From: Bremia lactucae
Taxonomy: Eukaryota > Oomycota > Peronosporomycetes > Peronosporales > Peronosporaceae
NCBI RefSeq assembly: GCF_004359215.1
Contig: NC_090623.1
Location: forward strand, 892,627 to 956,626
Direction of reading: 5' to 3'
DNA: 64,000 nucleotides
The notes under the pieces were generated by a model. The model was given only the letters and a program-made list of their open reading frames with translations, did no database searches and had not been told where the DNA came from. The position numbers and the translations under genes were made by a program. Of this stretch, positions 22,724-34,749 are shown piece by piece. Positions within the stretch are counted from its first letter, which is position 1, and every line of letters starts with the position of its first letter.

Positions 22724-23255
22724 TGTAGGCGGGCACGTCGTAATGCGACCACGCTCTACTTAGACACACACCCTAGCACAGCGAGAAAGAGGTTAATCCA
22801 GCTTCTCTTGCGTGCGGTGAGGTAGTTGTGGTGGGCGCATAAGCGACCTCACCCAACACACTAAGTACTTTGGTTAAGTGTCGTCACCGGACCGGTAATC
22901 CGTCTCCTCGTGCGCACTTACCAAGTAGGAAGTAGTTTCCAGACTGATTTATATTTAATCGTATTAAGCATAAATACCTGTTTTTACCGATCAAAATGTC
23001 ATCTCAATAGATAACACCTAATATTTATTGCAAGCGTATCTTTCTAGATACCTCGCGCAACGGATGACGCCGGGCGTCATCCCTTCTTATGTGAATGCAC
23101 CCATGTACATCATATACACAAGGGCTGGTCACAAATGTGAACCACACCCGAGTGCTAGGTCTAATTTCAATTAATTAGTAATTGACCATCCCCTTAAGTA
23201 CAATAAGTGTACTTGAAGTGGACTGGGTAACATTAGGAAACTTTATCCCGTTACA
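22724..23255 (-). repeat. Solo LTR (family 1, reversed) inside paralog 2
   Basis: It starts TGTAGGCGGGCACGTC and ends ATCCCGTTACA. The flanks are GGCCC (22719-22723) and GGCCT (23256-23260), a target duplication with one change. The uninterrupted related sequence near 12431 (ACTGGCCTTCTTGG) shows the pre-insertion state. A hairpin with arms GGATGACGCC and GGCGTCATCC sits near 23060. Confidence 0.9.
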
Positions 23256-23330
23256 GGCCTTCTTGGAAACGTCTAGCAGATAATTCGCGGAGTCGGCGGG
23301 AGGTGTTTGTTTTAGGAACTGCAGATGCGT
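23256..23330 (-). pseudogene. Upstream piece of split secreted-protein paralog 2
   Basis: A 75-base remnant reads THLQFLKQTPPADSANYLLD on the minus strand, then VSKKA, which continues into GIEINEP of the piece at 22271-22723 once the solo LTR is removed. The other frame (SRRLRELSARR) mimics an RxLR motif, but it is not the frame that continues. The 5' part of this gene is not present beyond element C. Confidence 0.65.
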
Positions 23331-23871
23331 TATAACGGACTAAAGTTGCCCTGATGTTACACAATCCCCGTTAAGTACACTGTGTATTTAAGGGGATGGT
23401 CAATTACCTTAGTGATGTAATTGTACCTACGATTTAGATGTGTGGATGTGGTTTACATTGTGACTCACCCTTGTGTATGTGATGTCCTTGAGGGCATTCG
23501 TATTAGGAGGGATGACGGCTAGCGTCATTTTGTACGCAAGGTATCTAGAAAAATACGCTCGTAATACACATAAGCGTTTTTCTATAGAGATGACATTTTA
23601 GGATTGGATTAAAATTATGAATTAATATCTTATACGATTAAATGTAAATCAGTCTGAAAACTACTTCCTACTTGGTAAGTGCGCCGAGGAGCCGGATTAC
23701 CACTCCCATGACGACACGTATATCAAAGTACTTAGTGCGTTGGGTGAAATTGCTAAGGCGCCCACCCAACAACCTCACTGCACGTGAGAGAAGTCGGGAG
23801 AAGCGCTTCCACGCTCTGCTAGGGTGTGCGCTTAAGTAGAGCACAACCGCATTAAGACGTGCCCGCCAACA
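23331..23871 (+). repeat. 5' LTR of element C
   Basis: It starts TATAACGGACTAAAG (the first TG mutated to TA) and ends GTGCCCGCCAACA. It is more diverged than the LTRs of A1 and B: the GATGACGGCTAGCGTCATT hairpin is imperfect and the GTACAC hairpin is shortened. This suggests an older insertion. Confidence 0.88.
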
Positions 23872-26800
23872 GTGGTAGCACTTGAGATCCTTTCCGCGAC
23901 CCGCATCTCTAAGCGCGTACGTGAGGATAAGCCTCAATATCGATTAAAAGGCTCATTTCCCCATCTCTCCGATCATCATCGGAAGTTGGCTGAGCATAAG
24001 GCGCATGGACTTGTTAAATTAGCTTTGGATAGGGTCTTGGGCAGTCCTTTTGAGAAACATGTTGCTCAGTTGGAGCAGTTTGAGGCATTCGTGCTCGGAC
24101 AGCGGAGAGCCGCGTCCGAGGCACAGAGCCATGCTGCGGCGGAGTCCGTCAGCAGGCTCGGAGCGAGGCTCTCAACAAGACTGTTGAAATGCTCTCCGCT
24201 CGGCCGCATCAGCCGAGGCCCATTCGGATGGACCCGCCTGAGTTCGATGGACTGCAGCGCTACACGGTTGTCCACTAGCTGTTAGGCGTGGACAAATGCG
24301 AAGTCGCCCAGCTCATCAAGGACGACAGCCGGACGGTTCGTACGTCATGTGGCACCTGCGCGGTTAGGCCTCCGAGTGGGCTTAATCGACGCTTATGGCC
24401 GAAGTTAAGGCGTTTCCTACATGGGCGATCTTTAAAACAAATATTCGCTTCATGTACTGGCCGTCGAACAGCGAAGTCTTGCTTCAGGCGCGCTTCTTTG
24501 GAGCGCGACAGACGAAGCGATCTCTGCAAGAGTATGTGCAAGAGATGCGCTCGCTGTCGGCGATAGGCCATTTAGCGTCGTCTGCGATACAAGTAATATT
24601 GCAATCGGTAGTGCGCTCATGCGGCAATATGACGACGGCGTTGATTGTGTTATCTCTTATTGGTTCGCCTGTTGAAAAGTCGTGGAACTGAATTACCACT
24701 TGCATGACAAAGAGCTACTTACAATAAAGTATGCTCTTTTTAAGTTTGGTGAGCAACTACTGGGCTTTGAACTATTTGTGGCTTATACGGATCACGCATC
24801 ACTGCGGACTGCAATAAACTCACCGCGCATCTTGCCTAGAATGGCAAGATGCCTTACATTATTCTCTGAATTCAAATTCAAAGTTAAATACAAGCCGGAT
24901 AAGTGGAATGTCTTGGCTGACGCTTTATCGCGTAGACCAGACTTCGAGGTAAGACACCAGGAATGTGCGTCTCGTGCTAAAGCACAGTTTCAGCCGTCAA
25001 CGTTGGCAGCCATGAAGGCATACCACGTGACGACATTAGGCTCTGAAATAGAAAGAAAGCTTAAGTCAGGGCGAGTATTGTCGCCTGCTGTTGGATCACT
25101 TCGATGGACAAAAGGTAACCCTTCCGTCGCACGTAAAAGCTAAAGTTTATCACTTTAGCTATAGCGTGACTTGTTATTGCATCAGCCGTCACCTTGTGAT
25201 CTCTTGAGAATCTATGTCTCTCACGACATGGATCTCTAGCTGATGATCTTTCACGAGCTCCATTTGGCGCCATCGGGTGGGCATTTGGGCCGTGCAAATA
25301 CAATTCTTAAAAGTGTCAGAGGAATTCTAGTGGCCACGCCAATATTGATGGGTGATCAACTATATTCGCTCTTGAAAACAGTGTCAGCGCTGAAAGCCTG
25401 CACCGTTCAGCAGTGCGCCTTTGAACCTGCTATCGATTTCAATTTTCGGAAGTCATTAAGTCTGGACTTTAAGTTTGGCATGCCGCCCGACCACAAGGGT
25501 CGGACGTAGCTCGTCGCCTTTATAGACAGACTGAGCAAATTGGTGCATTAAGCTCCAAAGAAAACATCGATCACAGGCAAGGAGGCAGCGCTCTTGTCCC
25601 AGGATCATGTGCACCGACAACACGGGATGCCCAAGTCCATAGTACTGGACCGGGATCCACAACTTACGTTGAGGTTTTGGCGTCATGTGTATGAGCTGCT
25701 GAATTGCAAGCTCCACATGTCGACCGCAGATCATCCCCAGGCTGAGGGACAGACGTCCCGTGCCAATCGATTTATGGCCGATAAATTGCGCACGGTAGCG
25801 CCTCCCAAAGAATGGAGCAAACAATTGCGATTAGTGGAGCTCGCTTAAAATAACAGTGCTACGCCAGTACCTGTGAGACACCGGACGCCAGTCTCGGTTT
25901 CGCGTAGCCCGAGTCTTAGTGGGGAAAAGAGGGACATAGCTTCGTTAATATGCCGATTACCCGTGAGGGTATCATCTCAAAGGCAGGACTTGTCCTAGTG
26001 ATCCTGTCGGGTGGTCAGTATGGAGTCACGGAAAAGAATGCCTGTACTCCAAATTAATACCGATGTTTCGTTAATGTCAACTACATCCTAAGACCGACCT
26101 CTCGGCGGCAACATAGGCGAGTAATATGCAAAAAGCGTGAGCAAAGCTCAACGCTATAGATTCAATGTAACACACATTGAGGTAGACTGACTTTGTTTCT
26201 GCAAGACATGCATATTAATTAAAGATATAACCTAATCACAACTCCGTCTGGTGCCAATGTCTTGTTGTGGATGACCGATTAGCCACCTCACGAAAAGCCC
26301 GTGACGCGATGGCAAGGGCACAGAATAAACAAAAAGAATATGCGGACCAGAATGGTCGTAAAAAATAATGAGTGCTTCGGAGCGGAAAAAGAAGTGCTAT
26401 TAAATACTGTAACCCTATTTAAAAATGTTATTTCTGTATACCCTTAAGGTACTATGAAGTTATTGTCACATTTCATTGGGTCGTTTACGGTGGTAGAATA
26501 GGTTTGAGACCTAAATTATAGGCTGATCCTTCCCCCGTATATAAAGACGCACCCCGTATTTTACGTGGGTCGTCTGAAATGTTATGTAGCCACAAATGAT
26601 GTCACATACCCCCATCCGTTTAAGGAGACCGATGATGACGCCGACTGTGTGTGATTCGAGCGTCAATCGTGTAAGAGGGACGGAGAAGGCGAAAACCTTT
26701 CAGCCGAACGACTCCTCTCACCGCAAAAAGGACTCAGAGAACGAGGGATATCACGTTTGTAATGGGGGTCCCTTAGCATTAATTCTCCAAGATGTCAAGC

Positions 26801-27142
26801 CATAGTTTCAGGCGTTCATAAACCTGACAAACCTACGCGCGGTAATCATGAAGATCTGAGGTCAGTTGCAAGGCTTGACCCTCGAGATCCCCAATGCGTC
26901 GTTCACTAACGCTTAGCGCCTGCGATTAAACAGACGCGAATGAGGCAGCCGCGAGTAGGTGGGCGAGTTTTTTTAAGGTTGCTTGGACACCGCTCCGTGA
27001 GGCATTAGTATCATATCCTCGTCCAATGGAGGGGTTACCCAAAAAGTATCGACAATTAGGTTCCAATCAATACCCTACGTATGGACGTGCCCGGCTTTGT
27101 GGCTGTCTATCCAAAGGAGAACCAGCTGAAGCCTCTCCGCTA
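23872..27142 (+). pseudogene. Gag-pol remnant of element C
   Basis: The gag start is lost (ATAAGCCTCAAT). Gag is readable to about 24570 (LGQRRAASEAQSHAAAESV), where RSLQEYVQEMRSLSA runs straight into RNase H (SALMRQYDDGVD), skipping protease and RT. RNase H continues to 24960 (VAYTDHASLRTAI, WNVLADALSRRPDFE). The integrase zinc region (GGHLGRAN) is at 25240 and the core is at 25450-25850. The second catalytic block VLDRDPQ is kept, but the third acidic residue is changed (HPQAEGQTSRAN, Ser where sister copies have Glu). An extra 115 bases or so lie near 26155-26270. The chromodomain ends at the stop at 27142. Confidence 0.88.
23873..23883 (+). other. Primer-binding site TGGTAGCACTT
   Basis: It starts one base after the 5' LTR, where a tRNA primer pairs in LTR elements. 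The same 11 bases stand two bases after the 5' LTR of the unrelated family 2 element H (28859-28869). Copies G and E also show TGGTAGCA at the equivalent place. The primer would be a tRNA ending AAGTGCTACCA; I do not assign its amino acid. Confidence 0.7.
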
Positions 27143-27224
27143 GTTTCAAATGCACTAGCAGGAGTAGCGTAGTGAGAAGAAACGGAAAGGGTACACTACC
27201 GCGCATAATTTATTTCACACGCAC

Positions 27225-27839
27225 TGAGCATGCGATTTAGGCACTTGTGAGCCTCGGCGCGAATAAAAAGTAATTTAGCGTTGCGTAATGATCATTTCAG
27301 CCGAATATTGAGCAGCGCCATTCCTTGCAATAGGTGTCTGCAAAAATACGGATAACCCAATCAAAAGGCTACAAGATGGCTTAACGTACGGATTTTACAA
27401 TTTGAACATATTGTAGCCATTTAAATTTGAAGTTGCATGAGTAAATTTTCCTTGCGCAACAAGCTCCGTGTCTTGTCTTCGTTCTAAGCTCTTTTACTGC
27501 CTGTAGCCAAAAGTTGCCTCTGCAAATTTTAAGCAGCGTGAAAATTGATCAGTTAATGGCATATAAGTGCAATGAATATATTTACGTGCATTATTAGACA
27601 CAGATTCAGTCTTAAATATGATCTGGAAAGGGTATCCGGCAGACTCTCCTCTCTTGATTTCACTAATGCGAATAGTCAGTAAGAATAGAAAAAGACTTTC
27701 AATTGCACAGCTTTAGCAATTAGAATTCGATTCACGTAAATCTGGCTGTCAGAGTTTATCCATCGCAGAAGAAGACTCGATGCTCATGCTCATTCTGCCA
27801 TTTTGTTTCCCCCCAAGCAACACCCGCCTGAACGCAAAA
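27225..27839 (+). other. Upstream region of paralog 3, no gene recognised
   Basis: Bases 27225-27395 resemble 6370-6545. Bases from 27650 onward resemble the region upstream of the open gene at 12461-13735, including the 17-base motif at 27694-27710. No reading frame of note. Confidence 0.5.
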
Positions 27840-28438
27840 ATGATTTTCCAGGCGCTCTTTCTCCTCCGTGCTCTTGCATTTGGTGATGCAGGTGCTACAT
27901 TGATGTCAGATTCGCTTCAAACCATTTCATACAGTGGAACGAGTATTGTATCGAGAGGGGCTAATCTGAACCCAAAAAAATGAAAAGGCGGCTCAAGTAA
28001 TAAACGTCGAACGTCTGCTGTATATATTTGGAAAAATAAAGGAGGTTGCTCGAGACTCCACGTCAATTTCTTACAAAATAGCCGACCACTCCCGGCACCA
28101 AGACGCTTTTTAAACGCTTTATAGTCATCTTAAACATCTTAAACAATGTGATGACGCGGCTAGTATCATGCTGTCGTTTCGTTGATGGATGAAAACTACG
28201 GGGGGCCAACAGTCTCTAGATATGTTGATAGGGTCTTCTCAGCTGACTCTGAATCTGACGGAGGTAAATGCCTCAACAGTGCAATAATGAATTCGTGAAA
28301 GAAGGATGACCTCTTCCTACACGATTTAATCGAATAAATGACTCTAAAGAAAGTTGAAGTTACCAAAAATACAATTATAGACTTACCGAGTGCGTTGCTG
28401 GTGCGGAACGCGCGCCTGCAAGGTAATTCTAAAGCAGA
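27840..28438 (+). pseudogene. 5' half of secreted-protein paralog 3, split by element H
   Basis: ATG at 27840 opens a signal peptide (MIFQALFLLRALAFGDAG) followed by LMSDSLQTISYSGTSIVSR, closely matching the open gene (SMFDPLQTIPYSGTSIVSR). A frameshift follows within 20 codons (RGANLNPKK, then stop). Further matches can be traced to GNSKAD at the insertion point, where the open gene has GNLEAD. The gene was probably already decaying, or decayed after the element landed. Confidence 0.8.
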
Positions 28439-28856
28439 TGTAACAAGTTGTATCGTTACATGAAATTAACACTTAAAGATATTTATTTAATATATTATCT
28501 AAAAGGTAGATAATATCTGAGGAATATTACTTTACATGGTCATATTCAAAAAGCTTATTCATTGGTAGATATAGACCATTATACCTACTTTCTCCGCGGT
28601 CCGGTCAGCGCTGGAAGCGCGCAAAGAGAGAGACAGATAAGACTTTACTGCATGTTTTGTATTAGTTTATAATTAAGTTAATATTTAATCGATAGAAACA
28701 GAAGAACTCAATTATATTAATACAGTATGCTTTTAACCCTCTTGAAAGCAAGTGTTTGAAATCGAGCCTTTCTCTGCACGTACTAGTGTGCGTGAAGTGA
28801 CGTGAGGCATCACTCGCACTGAGGCAGTGCGAAGTGGCCAGTAGTGCCCCTTTACA
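28439..28856 (+). repeat. 5' LTR of element H (family 2)
   Basis: 418 bp, from TGTAACAAGTTGTATCG to GCCCCTTTACA. It contains a hairpin ATATTATCT..AGATAATAT (28492-28516) and a TCGCACTG-AGG-CAGTGCGA hairpin near 28820. The left flank is GCAGA. Confidence 0.92.
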
Positions 28857-28858
28857 CC

Positions 28859-28869
28859 TGGTAGCACTT
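28859..28869 (+). other. Primer-binding site TGGTAGCACTT of element H
   Basis: It lies two bases downstream of the 5' LTR and is identical over 11 bases to the site of family 1 element C, although the LTRs of the two families are unrelated apart from the terminal TGTAAC. Use of the same tRNA primer is inferred. Confidence 0.7.
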
Positions 28870-28996
28870 TGTGGTCCGTCCAAGAATCACGGTTCCATCA
28901 TCTAACATGGACATGTCAAATGATAATGGAAATACGCATCGCGTTTTGCGTGATAATCTTTCTCTAAGTGACATATAAAGGAGTGCGGTCGAACGA

Positions 28997-29950
28997 ATGA
29001 GTTCGACCGTAGGTAACGATGCCATCTTGGCCATGCTGTCCGGTTTGGACAGAGATGCCCATCATTCAGCCATCGCCAAGTTCATACAGCATGAACTTGA
29101 CGAGGCTAAGGAGAAGGTTGCCTTGCTTAATCTGCAAGGCTCTTAACAGGCAGAAGTGTTGAGGTCACAACAGGTACATACCCCTGTACCTGGGATGACG
29201 GAAACGCGTCGTCCCGAAACTTTAAAGATTGACATCTCTAAGTATAGGGGAGTCGAAGAAGACTCCCTCTTGAGATGGTTTGTCGAGTTGGATGATGCCA
29301 TTAAGCACGTCGCATCATCGACGAGCAAATGCAGGTTGCATTCGCTCAATCAAATTTATCAGGTCGTGCCAAAACCTGGGCACTATGCCTTAAGTTACCC
29401 GACTAATGTGTCTTTAAGTCGGTAGAGGCTAGAGGCTCTTAAAGCCCGGCTCAAATAGACGTTTGGACAACCAAGGGCTGAGTTCAGAGCTCGATCAGAG
29501 CTTCTGGCACTCAAGCAAGGTAAGCATGATGTTCACGCTTATGCCCAGCACATACGACTCTTAGCGAGTTGTATCACAAACAAACAAACGTTGATTACGG
29601 TGTTTATGCAAGGTCTTACAGATAGTCCCGTAAAGATCCATCTGCTTCGCTTGGAACTGGATACGCTTGAAAACGCTATATCCGGTGCGGAACAGGAGCA
29701 CTTTGGCTTGAGAAAGGCTCAAGCTAGTTCGTCATTGTATCGTCCTCCAAGACGACACGAGCTTAAAGGTTCAAAACCTGTGGACCTCTCCCGTGTCGAA
29801 AGCGAGAAATCTCGCTTTTTGAATAATAAGCAATGGCAGAAATGCAATCGATGTCAAACGTTATGACACTACGCTCATGAGCGCAGTGCCCCACGCCCAG
29901 TACCGAGAGGTACAGAACATATTTATGGAACGCACGCTAAAAAGGGCAAC
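28997..29950 (+). pseudogene. Gag of element H
   Basis: ATG at 28997 lies in the loop of a perfect 9-bp hairpin (28986-28994 with 29001-29009). The frame reads MSSTVGNDAILAMLSGLD and a helical AKFIQHELDEAKEKVALLNL, then meets a stop at 29144. It goes on as a retrotransposon gag capsid (LKIDISKYRGVEEDSLLRW, later FMQGLTDSPVKIHLLRLELD near 29610) with a frameshift near 29305. The zinc knuckle is degenerate (CNRCQTL, stop, HYAHER, lacking the last Cys). The inverted copy in element J carries the same stop at the same place. Confidence 0.88.
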
Positions 29951-30059
29951 GGTCGCGGGTCCGTCGTTGTTGCGAAATCGCGACAACGAGACGAACCGCC
30001 AAAAAAACGGTCGGGTCATTAGAGGCGCAACGCCCTACTGATCCAGCAACCCCAAGCGA

Positions 30060-33000
30060 AATTGCAACTCTCTTGACGAAAGTTGCTCCAGACACACAGT
30101 CATTATGTGTGTCTCCACTAGGCGATGAGGTATCCCTTATCACCTTGAAGTTGAAAGGGACAAATGATTTGTCATCCAGAGCCCTAATGGACTGTGTGGC
30201 GTCGAAAAACTTTATTCGGCGCCAGTCGCTAGACGTTCGTAGGCTCAAATGTATTGAGCGCGACATCCTTTCAACGAGGATGACGGTGCGTCTAGCGACA
30301 GACGCATCGATAACAGTGATAAAACGCGTAGTGAAATTTCAATACACGTTAGAAAATTTACAGTACGATAATAAATTCATCGTACTGGATTTGGATGACA
30401 AATTGATGTCATCCTAGGTCTACCTTATATCGGAAAATATGAGCCAAAAATCAGCTGGCAGCATCGATCCGTAAAGATGCCTTCCACTTGTTCATCAGAT
30501 GGCCATCTGATGAATGTCTTCGAGCGTCCACAAGCGTGTGGATGTATTACGCGTGAGTGCGATCGCCTCACTTGTGGTGCGGTCGTTAGTACGACTGCAC
30601 AAGATCACAGCGTAATTACTAATCACCCTGTGGAGTCAGCTTCCGGTGGCTGTGCGAATGCACGGTCAGCGCCGAAGAGCCACCACTCGAATAAGTCGAG
30701 TGGATTGAGACATGAATGTACGCCTAGCGGGCGACATTCAAGGAATAACACGATAATCCTACGTCGAGTAGAGATTGGACCGTAGACGACCTGACTGTGA
30801 TAGCGCAATCACAGTCGGAAGACGTAGAGGGAATAAGCCCTTACGTGCTTGAGGAAAATCCTCCTCAAATAGTTAATGCTGAAGTGACTAGACTTCAGCA
30901 TTCAGACTGATATATCCTTCGGTAGCCTGTGGATAAATCCCAGGAAGAACCGAGACATTGAATGTCTTGGTTAATGACGGATCAAGAGTAGGCGCTTATA
31001 CTCTTGATCTGAACGCGCCTCCAAAGTTAATTTTAAAGATAACTCAATTAATTACCCTATAACCCAAGCGGTTCTTGAGAGATCTGCATAGTGGTAGAAT
31101 CAAGCCGATATACGTACTCGTCACAGAGGACAAATACCTAACCGATATTCGGCCAGCGGTAATCTTTGCAGCGACCGAACGGGTTCTCAGCAGCTCATCG
31201 ATGGACGAAAGTGTCCTCGATGTGAAGACTCCGATTCAGAGATATACAACTCAATCCTGGGAGTCCCTTAAGACAAATCCTTTATACAAAGATTTGATTA
31301 ATTCAAGGATGTATTCCCTGAAGTAGTTTCATGCGAGTTGCTCAAGGAAAAAGGCACTCAACATGAGATTGAGCTCAAACCAGGCTCGAAGTACTGTGTC
31401 ATGAAGCAGTGGCCACTTCCTCGTGAACAAGTACTTGCGATCGATAAATTCTTTATCGATCGATTAAAAGCGGGCCATGTGAGGGAGTCAACCTCCCCAC
31501 AAAGCTCTCCGACCTTCGGTGTGTGAAAGGTCACAAGAGGGTGGTGGATAGAGTACGCATTCAATAAACTGAATGCTGCAACGGTACGTGCTCAAACGAT
31601 GATACCTACAAAAGACGTAATCATAGATGGTGTGTCCAAGAGTACCAATTTTTCGTCTATGGATCTGATGGATGGATTTTATCCGATCCTTATGCGTGAA
31701 CTGGCCATCTCGTCCATAGCAATGAGCACTCCCAGTGGGATGCTCTGGGAATGGCTAGTGATGACACAGGGAATTAGTAACGCCCCTGCAACATTCAACA
31801 GATGTGTAAGAAATCTGTTGAGACCGGTGTGAGATTTCGTACCGAGTTATTTTGACGATGTATTCGTCCATAGCCGCGCAATGGACGGAAAGACGGACGT
31901 GGAAGATCATAAACTCACATTCGTCAGGTTTTTACACTTATTCAAAAGCATAAGTTGAACGCAAGTCTCAGGAAGTGTATATTCGCTGCAAGCAAAATAC
32001 CACTTCTTGGGTGCATCGTCGGAAAACACAGCGTGCGCCCTGATCCCGAAAATATCGAGGCAGTTACCAACTGGACACTTCCAGTCAATGTCAAGGGACT
32101 TAGAAAGTTCCTTGGGCTAGCGGCATACTTGCACAAGTACTCACGCAATTATGCCGAGGTGACAGTTCATCTCTCTTGTCTCTTGACAAAAAACGAGGAA
32201 TGGTTATGGAACGCTGATTGTCAGCGTTCCTTCGAAGGTATCAAGCAAAACTTCATAAAATCGCCCATCTTGGCGATTGCAGATCAAGACAGACCACTCC
32301 ATGTGGTCTGTGACGCCAGCTTATCGCAATCGTCTGTGTGTTAGTGCAATACGATACAGACGGCGCGGAGCGCGTCGTCTGTTACCAATCGCGTCAGCTG
32401 CAATTTGCTGAACGGCAATTACCCAGCGCATGACAAGGAACCCCTTGCCATGAAATATGCACTGACTACATTTAGGGTCTATTTTCTCAGAGATAGATCG
32501 TTCATCGTATATACGAACCATGCGTCATTACGCACGGCCGTAAATAGCTCACACCTCTCACAAAAAATGGCGAGGTGGCTATCCTTTCTCGCGGAGTAAA
32601 ATTTCTCTGCGAAATATAAGCCAGGACGACTAAATGATGTCGCTGACGCGTTATCACGCCGACCCGATTTCGAGCCGGCAGTGCACTCCAATCGTGAAAT
32701 TAATCCTACTGTTGCAACGCACACTACGAGTGTTCCGTCATCAACGTTAGTTGATGACATAAAGAAAGACTACACAGAAGATAAAGACCTTCTATGTTTA
32801 ATGGATCATCTAATGAATCCATCCAGCAAATCTCATAAAGATTTATTGGCTTTATATCGATCGTCATCCGATCGAAATACAACACGCAACGGCTTATCGT
32901 ATTACACAGCCGTTGCCGGCGACACTCCATGTGTCGTCGTCTTAACTCACAATGATTTACGCTTGGGCATCATGTGTGACTGTAACGATGCACGAACAAG

Positions 33001-34723
33001 TGAGCACGTGGACGTGAGAAAATTAATCTCACAGCAAATCGCGACTTTAACTGGCCCCACCAATATCAGTACGTGCGCAAGTACATTTGTGCTTGCAAAG
33101 TGTGTTAACGGGTGAAGCCTAGCCCTTCATCCCGTGCGCCTCAACAACCTCCCCTACCACTCCCGGCAGAATGTTGGCAGTCCGTATCTATGGACTTCGT
33201 CTTCGAAATTCCCAGAGATGATCACTAAAACAATGGAATCCTTGTTTTTGTAGACAGAATCAGCAAGATGGTTCATCTTGCTGCAATACCAGAGTCAATC
33301 ACGGTTCGGGGCTGTGCCCGTGTCTATATCGACACGGTATTCAAACTTCATAGTTTACCCCTTGAACTGGTCTCGGATAGAGATCCACTATTAACGGCGG
33401 AGTTTTATTAATCCGTATACCGATCTCTTTGAGCATGACTGACTGTGTCATCTTCTGATCATCGAGAGACAGATGGTCAGACTGAACGACTAAATCGCGC
33501 CCTCGAAACTTCGAAGTTACGTCCATTCGTATCCAAATTGGAGCTAGTTTTTACCGATGGCCGAATTCGACATCAATAATTGGGTGCATGCGTTTACACG
33601 CATACCCATCCAAATAGAGGGATCTCTAATTCAAGGGTGGCTGAACTCGCACGAACAAAGCCATTTCCCTCTGATGTTCATCACGCGTCGATGTCGAAAC
33701 AATCGACATCGAAGATAATAAAGGTCTCATGGCAGTGCACACAAAGCGCACTGAAAACGACAAAAAAATGAGTCAGCCGAAAAATTTCTGCTAACTCGAG
33801 AATCAGTAATCCGTTTCGTACAGGATTTTATTGCTAGCACAGTAAGTCAGAAACGAAACGCAAACGGGCATGGAAGAGCAAATGTTCGTTCATTTAAAAT
33901 AAATGATCTAATACTACTCGCTACAATAAACTTACCTAATCATGCAGTCACTAATGTGGGTAGCAGTAAAGTACTACCCAAGTTCATTGGACCATTCCGT
34001 GTACTGCATCGCAGAGTCAATGTGTACACAATAGAACTGCGACGTAGAATGCGAAGGCATCCTACCTCTTCCTTTGGTCGGCTCCGCCGGTATTATCTGT
34101 ACGCGGTTTCTTCCGAGGACGGACCTATCCACCCTTTTCAGAATCCCTAAAAGATTCTGGTGGTCACGAACCAGATAATCATGTTGAATCTGGAGAATCA
34201 CTTGTCGGGTCCGAAGATCTTCAAAATCGCGATGAGCTGACGACAGATCATCACGGAGAGCGTGATATTTCCGTTCGTACTCCAACATTGAGCACGCACT
34301 CTTCGAACGGTTTTCCAACCGTTCGATATAGTGAGCTTGCACCGTCTGCTCCAACAGGTGATGCTTACTGCGCTCGTGATCAAGTCCCTCCTCCGAATTA
34401 TGGAGGAAGTGATCGAGTTTGTCGCTCTTTTCGACTCTAGATTCCACACATGTGTCGGATCTAATTTTCCCTCCTCCGCCACAACCATTGGTGGATTCCC
34501 ACGGTGGTCAACGTTTCCTTGTGAAACGTATACAAAACCACCGTGATGCGAGGGGCAGCGAACGAGTTATATTGTTCGCTGGAGCGCTTATCCACCTTCA
34601 CATGACAGCTGGGAGCCTCTTTCCCAGCTGCTTGTTGACGCTGAGGACCTCGTCCGTCAGTATGACGAGACCCATCCGATGGATCAGAAGGTCAATCGGA
34701 AAACTCGCACCCCTAGCATGTAA
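30060..34723 (+). pseudogene. Broken pol of element H (protease, RT, RNase H, integrase, chromodomain)
   Basis: Protease is at 30073-30417; its active site reads DCVASKNF where DSGAS is usual. RT spans 31050-32150 (KYCVMKQWPLPREQV, FSSMDLMDGFYP, and SYFDD at 31845-31859), with stops at 31326, 31524 and 31832. The connection domain is at 32090-32150 (FLGLAAYLHKYSRNYAE) and RNase H at 32280-32690 (VYTNHASLRTAVNSS). The integrase core is broken near 33200-33550, although SDRDPLL and ETDGQTERLNR remain readable. The integrase C-terminus (LPKFIGPFRVLHRRVNVYTI) is at 33975 and the chromodomain (QRFLVKRIQNHRD onward) at 34480, ending at the stop at 34721-34723. Confidence 0.9.
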
Positions 34724-34749
34724 ATTGATTGTCAAACCGTCAATCGCAT

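Larger units (their letters stand above)
23331..27224 (+). mobile_element. Ty3/gypsy element C (family 1), internally deleted, no 3' LTR
   Basis: It has a 5' LTR, primer-binding site, partial gag, RNase H, integrase, chromodomain and the last codons of the antisense frame. Similarity stops at 27224 (TTATTTCACACGCA). Two deletions are evident: gag joins RNase H directly near 24570, and everything past the accessory-frame stop is gone. It interrupts paralog 2 on its left side. Confidence 0.9.

Noticed and set aside
23256..23330. SRRLRELSARR, resembling an RxLR motif
   Set aside because: It is read in a frame that does not continue into the neighbouring pieces of the paralog; the correct frame gives THLQFLKQ.
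33974..34447. Minus-strand 157-codon coiled-coil-like frame in element H
   Set aside because: It lies opposite the integrase tail and chromodomain linker and has no counterpart in other copies beyond pol conservation.
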